Positions 30,026-38,254 of a DNA stretch of 64,000 bases are shown here, piece after piece. The position numbers were made by a program, and so were the translations under genes. Under the pieces are notes generated by a model, which was given only the letters and a program-made list of their open reading frames with translations, ran no database searches and was not told the DNA's origin. The stretch is taken from positions 1 through 64,000 of the forward strand of contig JAFZVW010000024.1 in the NCBI GenBank assembly GCA_017617635.1, written 5' to 3'. Within the stretch, counting starts at the first letter, position 1, and each line of letters starts with the position of its first letter. Source of the stretch: Bacteroidaceae bacterium (lineage in GTDB: Bacteria; Bacteroidota; Bacteroidia; Bacteroidales; Bacteroidaceae).

Positions 30026-31537
30026 CTACTTAATATACTTTGCAAAATCCGTAAGACGCATGTCACCCTCCCTCAGGAACGTGTCATGCATTGCAAACGC
30101 AGCCGACAGCTCATGATGAGTATGGCCGCCGCGCTTTTCGGCAAACTTCAGGTAGTCCCTCAGCATCTGGCGATAGTCAGGATGAGCCACCTTTATCAGT
30201 TCCTCAGCCTTCTGCATATCACTCTTGTGACGCAAGTCAGCCACGCCATACTCCGTGATTACCGCATCGATGTAATGGTTGGTATGGTCAATGTGGCTTG
30301 CAAACGGTACGATGCTTGATATGGCACCGCCCTTGGTCGTAGAGCCGCAGGTGAAGATGCTCAGGTAAGCCGAGCTTGCAAAGTCGGCCGAGCCGCCTAT
30401 GCCGTTCATCATCTTTGTACCGCATATCTTAGTCGAGTTCACATGCCCGTACAGGTCACACTCGATAGCCGTGTTCAGGGCACACACGCCGATACGCGCA
30501 ATCACCTCCGGCGAATTGCTTATCTCGCTCGGACGCAGCACCAGTTTGTCCTTGAAAAAGTCAATATTGTCATATATGTCCGTCAGACAGCCGTTCGTCA
30601 CCGTCAGCGAGCAAGTAGACGCACTCAGCACACGCCCCTGCTTCATCAGACCCACAGGAGCATCCTGCAGCACCTCGGTGTAGATGTTGAAGTTCGGCAC
30701 CTCGGGACACTGACCCAGGGCACCCAGCACAGCATTCGCACCGCTGCCCACACCCGACTGCAGGTTCAGGAACGAGCTTGGAATCAAACCCTTCCTCAGG
30801 TTGTCCAGCAGGAAGTCGGCAACATTCTGACCAATCTGGCAAGTCACCGGATCAGGATCCTTGAAACTGCGCGCCTCGTCAGGAACATTACACTCCACCA
30901 CACCCACAATGCGGTCGGCATCCACCTCAACATAAGGCTTGCCTATACGGTCACTTGCCTTCGTAATCATTATAGGCTTGCGGTACGGATGGTCCTCCAT
31001 CTCGTACACGTCATGGATACCCTTGCTCTTGGGGCTGTGGAAAGCATTCAACTCTATTATGATACCCTCCGTAGCCAGGCGGCACACAGTAGGACTTATA
31101 CCACCCGCAGCCGTCAGGTAAATATGCGCCTTGCTGCCAACCTTCTCTATCGCACAAGCCTCGATTATAGCCCAGTTCACCTTGCCCAGGTAACCCTGGC
31201 GAATCTGCGTCGCCATGTTCGAAAGGTTCAGGTCCGAGTAATGCAACGTATTGTTGTTTACGTTCTTGCGGAAATCAGGATTCGTCGTGTATGGAGCACG
31301 GAAGTCAAGTGCATTTGCGTTCGACAGGTCACCGTCACAGCTCTGCCCCGTGCTGGCACCCGTAAACACACTCACTTTGAAAGGTTGTCCGGCCTCGTGC
31401 TCAGCCGTAGCCCTCTTGGCAATTTCAGCCGGAGTACACTTAGGCACACCGGCAGGTGTAAACCCCGAAAGACCTATCGTCTGTCCGTTCTGTATCAGTG
31501 CTGCAGCCTCCGCAGCAGTAATCCTTTGGAATTCCAT
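30026..31537 (-). CDS. Acetyl-CoA hydrolase/transferase family protein (succinyl-CoA:acetate type)
   Basis: 503 residues, the usual size for Cat1/AarC enzymes. Conserved features include LSGFTPAGVPK near 23, the SGVGSGANAVLGAL loop, Glu288 in NIYTEVLQD at the place of the catalytic glutamate described for AarC, and IDAVITEYGVADLR near the end. It likely moves CoA between succinate and acetate or propionate, or releases acetate, in succinate/propionate fermentation. The start ATG follows a -7-like TATTTTTG about 30 bp upstream. Confidence 0.9.
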   Translation of the reverse strand: MEFQRITAAEAAALIQNGQTIGLSGFTPAGVPKCTPAEIAKRATAEHEAGQPFKVSVFTGASTGQSCDGDLSNANALDFRAPYTTNPDFRKNVNNNTLHYSDLNLSNMATQIRQGYLGKVNWAIIEACAIEKVGSKAHIYLTAAGGISPTVCRLATEGIIIELNAFHSPKSKGIHDVYEMEDHPYRKPIMITKASDRIGKPYVEVDADRIVGVVECNVPDEARSFKDPDPVTCQIGQNVADFLLDNLRKGLIPSSFLNLQSGVGSGANAVLGALGQCPEVPNFNIYTEVLQDAPVGLMKQGRVLSASTCSLTVTNGCLTDIYDNIDFFKDKLVLRPSEISNSPEVIARIGVCALNTAIECDLYGHVNSTKICGTKMMNGIGGSADFASSAYLSIFTCGSTTKGGAISSIVPFASHIDHTNHYIDAVITEYGVADLRHKSDMQKAEELIKVAHPDYRQMLRDYLKFAEKRGGHTHHELSAAFAMHDTFLREGDMRLTDFAKYIK

Positions 31538-31654
31538 AATATTCTGTGTTTTTTACAATTTCCGCGCAAAAATACAAAAAATAAGTGAAAATCCCCCCTG
31601 TTTTCAAGCCAACTTTTTGATTTTGTCAGTTGCGCAGCTGCTCCAGGTTCAGTC

Positions 31655-31753
31655 CTACCCTTTTTTCAAAATAGTAAGTAAGTAGGTAAGTAAGAAGAGT
31701 AAGAGCGCACCGGTGACTGCTACATTGTAGCGATTGATTGATGTGTTTTTCAT
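31655..31753 (-). CDS. Candidate small single-span membrane protein (32 residues)
   Basis: A minus-strand frame of 32 codons from ATG 31753 to TAG 31655. It starts MKNTSINRYNVAVTGAL and continues with a run of Leu, Phe, Thr, Tyr and Ile (about residues 11-29) long enough for one membrane helix, ending in KKG. The polar, positively charged ends fit a small membrane protein. A TATCTTTG -7 box lies 67 bp upstream, giving a leader of about 60 nt. No homologue is recognised. The doubt is that the coding part is a TAAG-type repeat, which could give such a frame by chance. Confidence 0.45.
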   Translation of the reverse strand: MKNTSINRYNVAVTGALLLFLLTYLLTILKKG

Positions 31754-31819
31754 GGCATTAAATGATTTAAGGATTTGATGATTTTAGGATTTTAGGGTTA
31801 AACATTTGGCATGACGGTG

Positions 31820-31827
31820 CAAAGATA
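31820..31827 (-). promoter_or_regulatory. -7 box upstream of the candidate small membrane protein
   Basis: TATCTTTG on the minus strand, followed by a leader of direct AAATCCTAAAATCAT-like repeats up to the ATG at 31753. No strict TTTG at -33. Confidence 0.5.
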
Positions 31828-31912
31828 GTGTAGCAAGAAAGGCGGAATTTCCTATTTTTCGCTTTTGTTACGTTTTGTTCACTTTTGTTCTCGATATTAA
31901 TAAACATTAACA

Positions 31913-31946
31913 GATGGACGATGGACGATGAACGATGGACGATGGG
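31913..31946. repeat. 7-bp tandem repeat array (GATGGAC)n
   Basis: GATGGAC, GATGGAC, GATGAAC, GATGGAC, GATGGG, contiguous and without spacers. Confidence 0.9.
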
Positions 31947-31997
31947 CCCTATAGGGCGAAGGGAGATGAAAGGGAGATATAAGAGAGATGAAAGGAT

Positions 31998-32036
31998 GAT
32001 GTACAATGTACGATGTACAATGTACGATGGACGATG
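31998..32036. repeat. 7-bp tandem repeat array (RATGTAC)n
   Basis: GATGTAC, AATGTAC, GATGTAC, AATGTAC, GATGGAC, GATG. The unit is related to the array 50 bp to the left. Confidence 0.9.
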
Positions 32037-32045
32037 TGCTCCGGG

Positions 32046-32345
32046 CTAAAGTCCGTAGAACTGGACGAAAGTAGCGGAACTGATGCCACGAAACTAAAGT
32101 CCGCAGAACTGGACAAAGAGTCGCGCGTTATTACTTGTTAATCTTACTCATCTTACTTACTTACTTACTATTTTACTATAGGGGTTTTTTCTGAGAGAGA
32201 AGTTATATATATAAAAAGTATTTTTCTTATTTTATATAAGGTACGCGTGAGTTCTTTGTCACGGGAGAAAAAGACACCCACCCTAAAAATAGTAAGTAAG
32301 TAAGAGTAAGAAGCTACGAACTGAAGTCCGGAGAACTGAACGAAG
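32046..32345. repeat. Three copies of a quasi-palindromic element plus TTACTTAC segments
   Basis: CTAAAGTCCGTAGAACTGGA begins at 32046, a second copy with CGC at 32094, and a diverged third (CTGAAGTCCGGAGAACTGAA) at 32321. The core can pair GTCC with GGAC. TTACTTAC-rich segments lie beside copies two and three in opposite orientations (32141-32181 plus, 32284-32313 minus). Confidence 0.7.
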
Positions 32346-32377
32346 AAAATGTAAAGTGTTATATGATGGATAATGTA

Positions 32378-32406
32378 TTGATATTTTATGTTTTTTTATA
32401 TCTTTG
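32378..32406 (+). promoter_or_regulatory. Promoter of the RND efflux operon
   Basis: TTG at 32378-32380, 18-bp spacing, TATCTTTG at 32399-32406. A second TATCTTTG at 32441-32448 lies only 9 bases before the start codon. No obvious repressor gene is next to the operon. Confidence 0.6.
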
Positions 32407-32457
32407 TGCTGTCTTTTCTTAGTGAAACAACAAACAGATATATCTTTGATTGAAAAA

Positions 32458-33573
32458 ATGAAAACAGTTAAATGTGCTTTGATGCTTGGTGTCTTGGTGA
32501 TATTGGCATCTTGCGGTGTGAATGAGCCCAAGTTGAAGAATTCGTCGTTCGAGACGATGGTTATCCGGAAAACCGATATCACGGTACCGGTGAAGTTCAG
32601 TGCCAGGATGAAGGGTCAGAACGACGTGACGGTTACGCCGCAGGTAAGCGGTCAGTTGATGGAGATATGTGTTACCGAGGGTCAGTCGGTGAAGATGGGT
32701 CAGACGTTATTCGTAATCGACTCGCGTAACGCCCGCCTGGATTTGGAAACGGCGGAGGCTAACTTGCAGGCTGCCCTGGCTCAGGAGAATTCGGCAAAGC
32801 TGGAGTTTGAATCGAACAGGAACCTTTTTGAAAAGAAGATTGTGAGCAGTTATATGCTGAACAACTCGGAGAACTCGTACAAGCAGGCTCAGGCGGCTGT
32901 GGCTCAGGCGCGGTCGGCTGTGAACCGTGCTAAGGTGAACCTGGGTTTCTGTACTATCAAGGCGAGTGTTACGGGTGTCATAGGGGAAATACCGGTACGT
33001 ATAGGTGATCAGGTGTCTCCGATGACTCAACTGACGATGCTGAGCGGCAATACTACGATGTATGCCGAGTTCTCGGTGACGGAGGCTATTGTGGAGAACA
33101 TGGTGCAGGAGGGTATAAAGGCCGGTGAACTGGACAGATATATTGCCAACCTGCCGGACGCAACTTTTGTAATGAAGAACGGTACGGAGTATCCGCACAA
33201 GGGTAGGGTCATAAGCCTGACGGGTGTTGTAAATGCATCGACGGGTTCGCTGACCAGCAAGGTGTCGTTCCCTAACCCGGAGGGTCACCTGTATTCGGGC
33301 ATCCAGGGAACGGTTGTAATGTCTTTTGATGAGAAGGGCGTGGTTGTGATTCCGCAGAATGCCGTGGTGCGCTTGCAGGACAAGTCGTTCGTATATAAGG
33401 TTTTACCGGACAGCACGGCAACTGCTGTAGACGTGACTATGGAGGATACGGGCAATGGCAAGGACTTTATCATTACCAGCGGTCTGAAAGTGGGTGACAG
33501 GATTGTTACCACTGGTGCCAATAATGTGTCGGAGGGGCAGAGGGTGCTCTTTCCGAAGGAAGTGAAAAAGTGA
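32458..33573 (+). CDS. RND efflux periplasmic adaptor (AcrA/MexA family)
   Basis: 371 residues from ATG 32458, which gives a lipoprotein signal (GVLVILASCG, Cys19); the longer frame from 32404 begins upstream of the -7 box's transcript start. Domains in order: barrel-sandwich (VTPQVSGQLMEICVTEGQSVKMGQTLFVID near 55-85), a helical hairpin of Ala/Gln/Asn residues (about 90-150), lipoyl half-motif, then the beta-barrel and membrane-proximal domain. It bridges the inner-membrane pump and the outer-membrane channel. The stop lies inside a 7-bp repeat array. Confidence 0.93.
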   Translation: MKTVKCALMLGVLVILASCGVNEPKLKNSSFETMVIRKTDITVPVKFSARMKGQNDVTVTPQVSGQLMEICVTEGQSVKMGQTLFVIDSRNARLDLETAEANLQAALAQENSAKLEFESNRNLFEKKIVSSYMLNNSENSYKQAQAAVAQARSAVNRAKVNLGFCTIKASVTGVIGEIPVRIGDQVSPMTQLTMLSGNTTMYAEFSVTEAIVENMVQEGIKAGELDRYIANLPDATFVMKNGTEYPHKGRVISLTGVVNASTGSLTSKVSFPNPEGHLYSGIQGTVVMSFDEKGVVVIPQNAVVRLQDKSFVYKVLPDSTATAVDVTMEDTGNGKDFIITSGLKVGDRIVTTGANNVSEGQRVLFPKEVKK

Positions 33574-33597
33574 ATAATGAAAAGTGAAAAGTGAAAA
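33562..33597 (+). repeat. 7-bp tandem repeat array (GTGAAAA)n at the adaptor/pump junction
   Basis: GTGAAAA (plus one A), GTGAATA, ATGAAAA, GTGAAAA, GTGAAAA. The adaptor stop TGA at 33571-33573 lies in the array, and the pump start is 12 bp after it. Confidence 0.85.
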
Positions 33598-33609
33598 ATT
33601 TGCTTCCGC

Positions 33610-36600
33610 ATGAAGAACAATATTTTCATTAATAAATATGTGATGGCGTGTGCTATCTCGATTGTGATAGCGCTGGTGGGCTATATTTCAATGAGCACGC
33701 TGCCGGTTGAGCAGTATCCCGACATTGCACCGCCTACGGTGAATATCACCACGAGTTACACGGGTGCTGACGAGAACACGGTGATGAAGTCGGTTATCCA
33801 GCCTCTGGAGGAGGCTATCAACGGCGTGACGGACATGACGTACATGACGTCTAAGGCTTCGTCGAACGGTGAGGTGGAGATTAATGTCTACTTTAAGCAG
33901 GGTACTGATCCTGACATGGCGTCGGTGAATGTACAGAACCGTGTGACGCGCGCACAGGCGTTGCTGCCTGCCGATGTGACAAAGGTTGGCGTGAAGGTCG
34001 AGAAGCGACAGAACAATATCCTGCAGATATTTGCTGTGAAGAGCGCCGACGGAAAGTATGACGAGGATTTCGTGTCGAACTATGTTGATATAAACATCAA
34101 GCCGCGTCTGATGCGAATCACGGGTGTGGGTAATGTACAGAGTCTGGGTAATACTTATGCGCTGCGCATCTGGCTGAAGCCCGATGTAATGGCTCAATAC
34201 GGGCTGACACCTAATGATATATTCACTGCTATCGGCGGACAGAGCTTTGTGGCGGCTGTGGGTACCTTGGGTGAATTGTCGCAGAACTCCTACCAGTATT
34301 CCATGCAGTACAAGGGTACGCTGAAGAGTGTGGACGAATTCAACGATATCGTATTGCGTACCAGCGGCGGGGGAATGCTGATGCTGAGGGATGTGGCCGA
34401 GGTGCAAATCGGTGCGATGAGCTATAATTTCACGTCGAACATCCAAGACCGTCCTGGGGCTATGTTCATGGTGTTTGCGGCACCTGGTGCCAATGCCACT
34501 CAGGTGAATGCGTGCATAAACAAGACGTTCGATGAACTAAAGTCTTCGATGCCTGCAGGACTGGAGTTCGTAACGCTGATGACCAGCGACGACTTCCTGT
34601 TTGCTGCCTTCCACAATGTTGTGGAAACGTTGGTAATCGCCATCATTCTGGTGGTGCTGGTGGTGTTCTTCTTCCTGCAGAACTTCAAGGCTACCATTAT
34701 TCCTTCCATATCGATTGTGGTTTCGTTGCTGGGTACATTTGCCATTGTTTCGGTTGCCGGCTTCTCGCTGAACATACTGACATTGTTTGCGCTGGTGCTG
34801 GCTATTGGTACTGTGGTGGATGATGCCATAGTGGTAGTGGAGGCCGTGATGGCTAAGATGGAGGGCGGTATCAGCGATGCACGGGAGGCTACGCGTCAGG
34901 CCATGAACGAGGTGTCGGTAGCTGTCGTATCGTGTACCTTGGTGTTTATGGCTGTGTTCGTTCCGGTAATGTTCATGCCAGGCACTTCGGGTACTTTCTT
35001 TACTCAGTTTGGCGTTACGATTGCCTCGTCGGTCGGCTTGTCTTGTGTGTCGGCTCTGACTTTGTGTCCGGCACTTTGTGCCATTATGATGAAGGTATCG
35101 CCTGACGCACCGGAAGGCGGTAAGAAGAGTCTCACATATTATACGAAACTGGCCTACAGCATCAGTTATAATGCTGTTTACAACAAATACAGCAAGGCTG
35201 TCCAGAAGTTCATCAGGCGCCCCGTCCTGGCATGGGGGCTGCTGGCTGTTGCTGCTGTGTTGCTGGTGTTCTTCATGAGGAGCCTGCCTTCGGGTCTTGT
35301 GCCTCAGGAGGACCAGGGTGTTTTGTTGGTTGAGCTGCAGTGTCCCGAGGGTACTACGCTGAAGCAGACTCGTGAGATGGTGAGACAGGTTGAGGCGAAG
35401 GTGAAGAATATTCCCGAGCTGGAGAGTTTTGCCGTGTGCTGCGGCTATGGCATGTACTCGGGTGCGGGATCGAACTATGCAACGATGGTTGTGAGGCTGA
35501 AGAACTGGGATGAGCGTCCTGGGATGGATCATTATATAGAACTGGTCAAGTATCGTTTCTACTTTGACTGCCAGGACATCAAGAATGTGCGAGTGCTGCC
35601 TTTCCAGATGCCGCAGATTCCAGGCTATGGAACGAGTAACGACATTACGCTGGTTGTCGAGGATCCCACCGACGGCAACCTGTCGGAGTTTGCCAGGCAG
35701 ACGGAGCATTTCCTGACCAAGTTGTCCGAGAGGCCCGAGATTGCATCGGCTATGTCTACATACTCGGAGCGTTTCCCCAAGTATCAGGTGGATGTGGATC
35801 CTGCACAATGCGACCGCGCCGGCGTTTCACCGGCTGATGTGCTGAATACTCTGGGCACTTTCTGCGGTGGTGCCTATATCGGTAACTTTAACCAGTTTGG
35901 CAAGGTTTACCGCATCATGGCTGCCTCGTCACCCGAATATCGCCTGGATCCGCAGTCGCTGCAGAATATCTTTGTTCAGGTGGGTGACGGCAAGATGGCC
36001 CCTATATCTGAGTTCGTCTCACTGAAACAGATTGTAGGGCCGTCCAATATCGAGCACTTCAACCTGTTCCAGAGCATTACGTGCTATGTGAGCCCGGGCA
36101 GCGGCTATACCGAGGGTGATGTGCACAAAGTGATTGGCGAGGTGTTCAGGGAGGAGATGCCTAATACTGCCACTTATGAGTATAGCGGTATGTCGCGTGA
36201 ACTGGAGGAGGCTGCGGGCTCGAATGCCACGGCGCTTATATATGTAATCTGTGCAATCCTGATCTATCTGATTCTGGCTTCGCTGTACAATTCGTGGTTC
36301 ACTCCGTTTGCTGTGCTGCTCAGCGTGCCGTTCGGACTGATGGGTGCCTTTGTATTCGCTTATCTGGGTTATACACAGCAAATACCGGGTATGGACAACA
36401 ATATCTACCTGCAGACGGGTGTAATCATGCTGATCGGCCTTCTGGCCAAGACTGCTATCCTGATTACCGAGTTTGCAACGGAACGTCGTGAGCAGGGCCT
36501 GACGATAGTGGATGCTGCTTTCGAGGCTTGCAAGGAGCGTCTGCGCCCGATACTTATGACGGTGCTGACGATGATTATAGGTATGATTCCGCTTGTTATC

Positions 36601-36765
36601 GAGGGCGGTGCGGGTGCCAACGGCAACCGTGCTCTGGCGCTTGGTGTAATTGGCGGTATGAGCATCGGTACTGTTGCCTTGCTCTTTGTGGTACCGGCCT
36701 TCTTCATCGTGTTCCAGAAAATGCACGAGAGATTCCAGGGAAGGAAAGTGAAAAGTGAAGAATGA
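33610..36765 (+). CDS. RND efflux pump, AcrB family (HAE1)
   Basis: 1051 residues, the normal AcrB length. Twelve membrane helices in two halves with two large periplasmic loops. The proton-relay aspartates are in GTVVDDAIVVVEAV near residue 400, and the partner lysine is in IGLLAKTAILITEFA near 940. The N-terminus (FINKYVMACAISIVIALVGYISMSTLPVEQYPDIAPP) is typical. It exports drugs or other amphiphiles from the periplasm, driven by protons. The final codons (KVKSEE) are encoded by the repeat array shared with the start of the next gene. Confidence 0.96.
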   Translation: MKNNIFINKYVMACAISIVIALVGYISMSTLPVEQYPDIAPPTVNITTSYTGADENTVMKSVIQPLEEAINGVTDMTYMTSKASSNGEVEINVYFKQGTDPDMASVNVQNRVTRAQALLPADVTKVGVKVEKRQNNILQIFAVKSADGKYDEDFVSNYVDINIKPRLMRITGVGNVQSLGNTYALRIWLKPDVMAQYGLTPNDIFTAIGGQSFVAAVGTLGELSQNSYQYSMQYKGTLKSVDEFNDIVLRTSGGGMLMLRDVAEVQIGAMSYNFTSNIQDRPGAMFMVFAAPGANATQVNACINKTFDELKSSMPAGLEFVTLMTSDDFLFAAFHNVVETLVIAIILVVLVVFFFLQNFKATIIPSISIVVSLLGTFAIVSVAGFSLNILTLFALVLAIGTVVDDAIVVVEAVMAKMEGGISDAREATRQAMNEVSVAVVSCTLVFMAVFVPVMFMPGTSGTFFTQFGVTIASSVGLSCVSALTLCPALCAIMMKVSPDAPEGGKKSLTYYTKLAYSISYNAVYNKYSKAVQKFIRRPVLAWGLLAVAAVLLVFFMRSLPSGLVPQEDQGVLLVELQCPEGTTLKQTREMVRQVEAKVKNIPELESFAVCCGYGMYSGAGSNYATMVVRLKNWDERPGMDHYIELVKYRFYFDCQDIKNVRVLPFQMPQIPGYGTSNDITLVVEDPTDGNLSEFARQTEHFLTKLSERPEIASAMSTYSERFPKYQVDVDPAQCDRAGVSPADVLNTLGTFCGGAYIGNFNQFGKVYRIMAASSPEYRLDPQSLQNIFVQVGDGKMAPISEFVSLKQIVGPSNIEHFNLFQSITCYVSPGSGYTEGDVHKVIGEVFREEMPNTATYEYSGMSRELEEAAGSNATALIYVICAILIYLILASLYNSWFTPFAVLLSVPFGLMGAFVFAYLGYTQQIPGMDNNIYLQTGVIMLIGLLAKTAILITEFATERREQGLTIVDAAFEACKERLRPILMTVLTMIIGMIPLVIEGGAGANGNRALALGVIGGMSIGTVALLFVVPAFFIVFQKMHERFQGRKVKSEE

Positions 36766-36789
36766 AAAGTGAAAAGTGAAGAATGAAAA
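36748..36789 (+). repeat. 7-bp tandem repeat array (GTGAARA)n at the pump/channel junction
   Basis: Six units: GTGAAAA, GTGAAGA, ATGAAAA, GTGAAAA, GTGAAGA, ATGAAAA. It contains the pump stop TGA (36763-36765) and the start ATG of the next gene (36783). Confidence 0.9.
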
Positions 36790-38234
36790 GATTTGGCAAT
36801 ATCATCCTGACTGCTGCCTTGGGTCTTATGCTTACGGGTTGTGGTTTGTATAAAAAGTATGAACAGAATAGTGAGGTAAAGTTGAAGACGGAAAGTCTGC
36901 TACCATCGCTTTATGGTGATGTGGCAGAAAATCCTTTGCTCACATCCCCGGACTCATCCATATCGGTGATGTCGTGGCGTGAGTTCTTTACCGATCCGGT
37001 GTTGCAGCAGCTTATAGAGCAGGTTCTGGAGAACAATACCGACCTGAATACGGCTCGTATCGCCATAGAGAAGAGCGAGGCTTCGCTGAAGGCTGCCCGT
37101 ATGGCATATCTGCCGTCGCTTTATTTCTCGCCGAAGGGAACTATTGCCAGCTTTGACGGCGGTGCTGCTTCCAAGACTTATGAACTGCCCTTGCAACTGT
37201 CGTGGGATATAGATGTTTTCGGTTCTATCACGAACAAGAAGCGTGCCGCCAAGGCCGTGCTCCTACAGGCGCAGATTTACCGCGAGGCCGTAAGCGTCAA
37301 CCTTATCTCTACCACTGCCCAGCAGTATTTCCTGCTGCAGGTGCTGGACCGTCAGTTGGATATACTTACCCAGACAGACAGTTTGTGGAATGCTTCGCTC
37401 GAGACGCAGAAGGCTATGTGGGAGAACGGCAAGGCTTATAGCACTTCGGTAAACCAGATGGAAGCTTCCTACCTGGATGTCAAGACGCATATTGTGGATA
37501 CGCGCCGCAATATACGCTCGGTCGAAAATGCTCTGTGCAACCTGCTGGCTGTAACGCCCAGGCATATAAACCGGATGAAATGGGGCAGTTCGGCCCTGCA
37601 TCATCCCGATGCACAACAGGGAGATGCCGGTGAGCGTATGTTCGACACGCAGTATCTTCGTCTGGGAGTGCCTGCCACCATGCTCGAACTGCGTCCTGAT
37701 ATCCGCATGGCCAATCATGCTATGGAGGAGGCATTCTACAATACACAGGCGGCACGATCGGCCTTCTTCCCAAAGATTTCGCTTGGAGGTCTTGTCGGAT
37801 GGACTAACTCGGCAGGAGGTGTCGTTACCAATCCAGGCAGTATTCTGCTTAGTGCCGTGGGACAGCTGACGCAGCCTGTATTTGCCCGTGGCAGCCTGAT
37901 AGCAGACAAGAAGATTGCAAAACTGACAGAGAAGGACCTGCAGAAGAAGTATGTGCAGACCGTGATAGATGCCGGAAACCAGGTGAATCAGGCTATGGCA
38001 GACTGTATGGCTGCACGCGAGAAGTTTCAATACTACCGTCGACAGTTGCAGGTGCTGCACGAGGCTTATAAGGGTACTCACGAACTGATGGACAACGGCA
38101 AGGCCAGTTATCTGGAGGTGCTTACCGCACAGGAGTCACTGCTCAACTCCCAACTGAACGAGGCTATGAATATGTATAATGCATCGCAGGCTGTCATCGC
38201 CCTCTATATAGCTCTGGGCGGTGGGACAAAGTAG
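36783..38234 (+). CDS. Outer-membrane efflux channel (OprM/NodT family)
   Basis: 483 residues. Lipoprotein signal ending LGLMLTGCG with Cys20. Two homologous halves, each with strands and long helices: NTDLNTARIAIEKSEASLKAARMAYLPSL near 85-115 and the matching LRPDIRMANHAMEEAFYNTQAARSAFFPKISL near 300. It forms the trimeric TolC-like channel for the AcrAB-type pump. The ATG lies inside the heptamer array, 17 bp after the pump stop. Confidence 0.93.
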   Translation: MKRFGNIILTAALGLMLTGCGLYKKYEQNSEVKLKTESLLPSLYGDVAENPLLTSPDSSISVMSWREFFTDPVLQQLIEQVLENNTDLNTARIAIEKSEASLKAARMAYLPSLYFSPKGTIASFDGGAASKTYELPLQLSWDIDVFGSITNKKRAAKAVLLQAQIYREAVSVNLISTTAQQYFLLQVLDRQLDILTQTDSLWNASLETQKAMWENGKAYSTSVNQMEASYLDVKTHIVDTRRNIRSVENALCNLLAVTPRHINRMKWGSSALHHPDAQQGDAGERMFDTQYLRLGVPATMLELRPDIRMANHAMEEAFYNTQAARSAFFPKISLGGLVGWTNSAGGVVTNPGSILLSAVGQLTQPVFARGSLIADKKIAKLTEKDLQKKYVQTVIDAGNQVNQAMADCMAAREKFQYYRRQLQVLHEAYKGTHELMDNGKASYLEVLTAQESLLNSQLNEAMNMYNASQAVIALYIALGGGTK

Positions 38235-38254
38235 TTTTCTCTCTCCCTAATCCT

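Larger units (their letters stand above)
31538..32377. other. Repeat-rich intergenic region
   Basis: About 840 bp without a known gene. It holds a minus-strand -7 box for the CoA-transferase (TATTTTTG, 31567-31574), a candidate small membrane protein gene (31655-31753) with its own -7 box, two arrays with 7-bp period (31913-31946 and 31998-32036), three copies of a quasi-palindrome AAGTCCGnAGAACTGrAC (about 32049-32066, 32097-32114, 32321-32338), and two further TTACTTAC-rich segments (32141-32181 plus strand, 32284-32313 minus strand) that look like the end of the small gene. Strand base composition changes across it. Confidence 0.8.

Noticed and set aside
28142..30319. 725-codon plus-strand open frame opposite metG
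   Set aside because: It lies wholly over metG, has no domain, and its composition is that of an antisense frame.
31668..32345. CRISPR-like array
   Set aside because: Units are contiguous or irregularly placed, with no equal-length unique spacers and no cas genes nearby.
31538..32457. Replication origin
   Set aside because: The skew change and A/T richness are suggestive, but no cluster of TTATCCACA-type boxes or origin-linked genes was seen.
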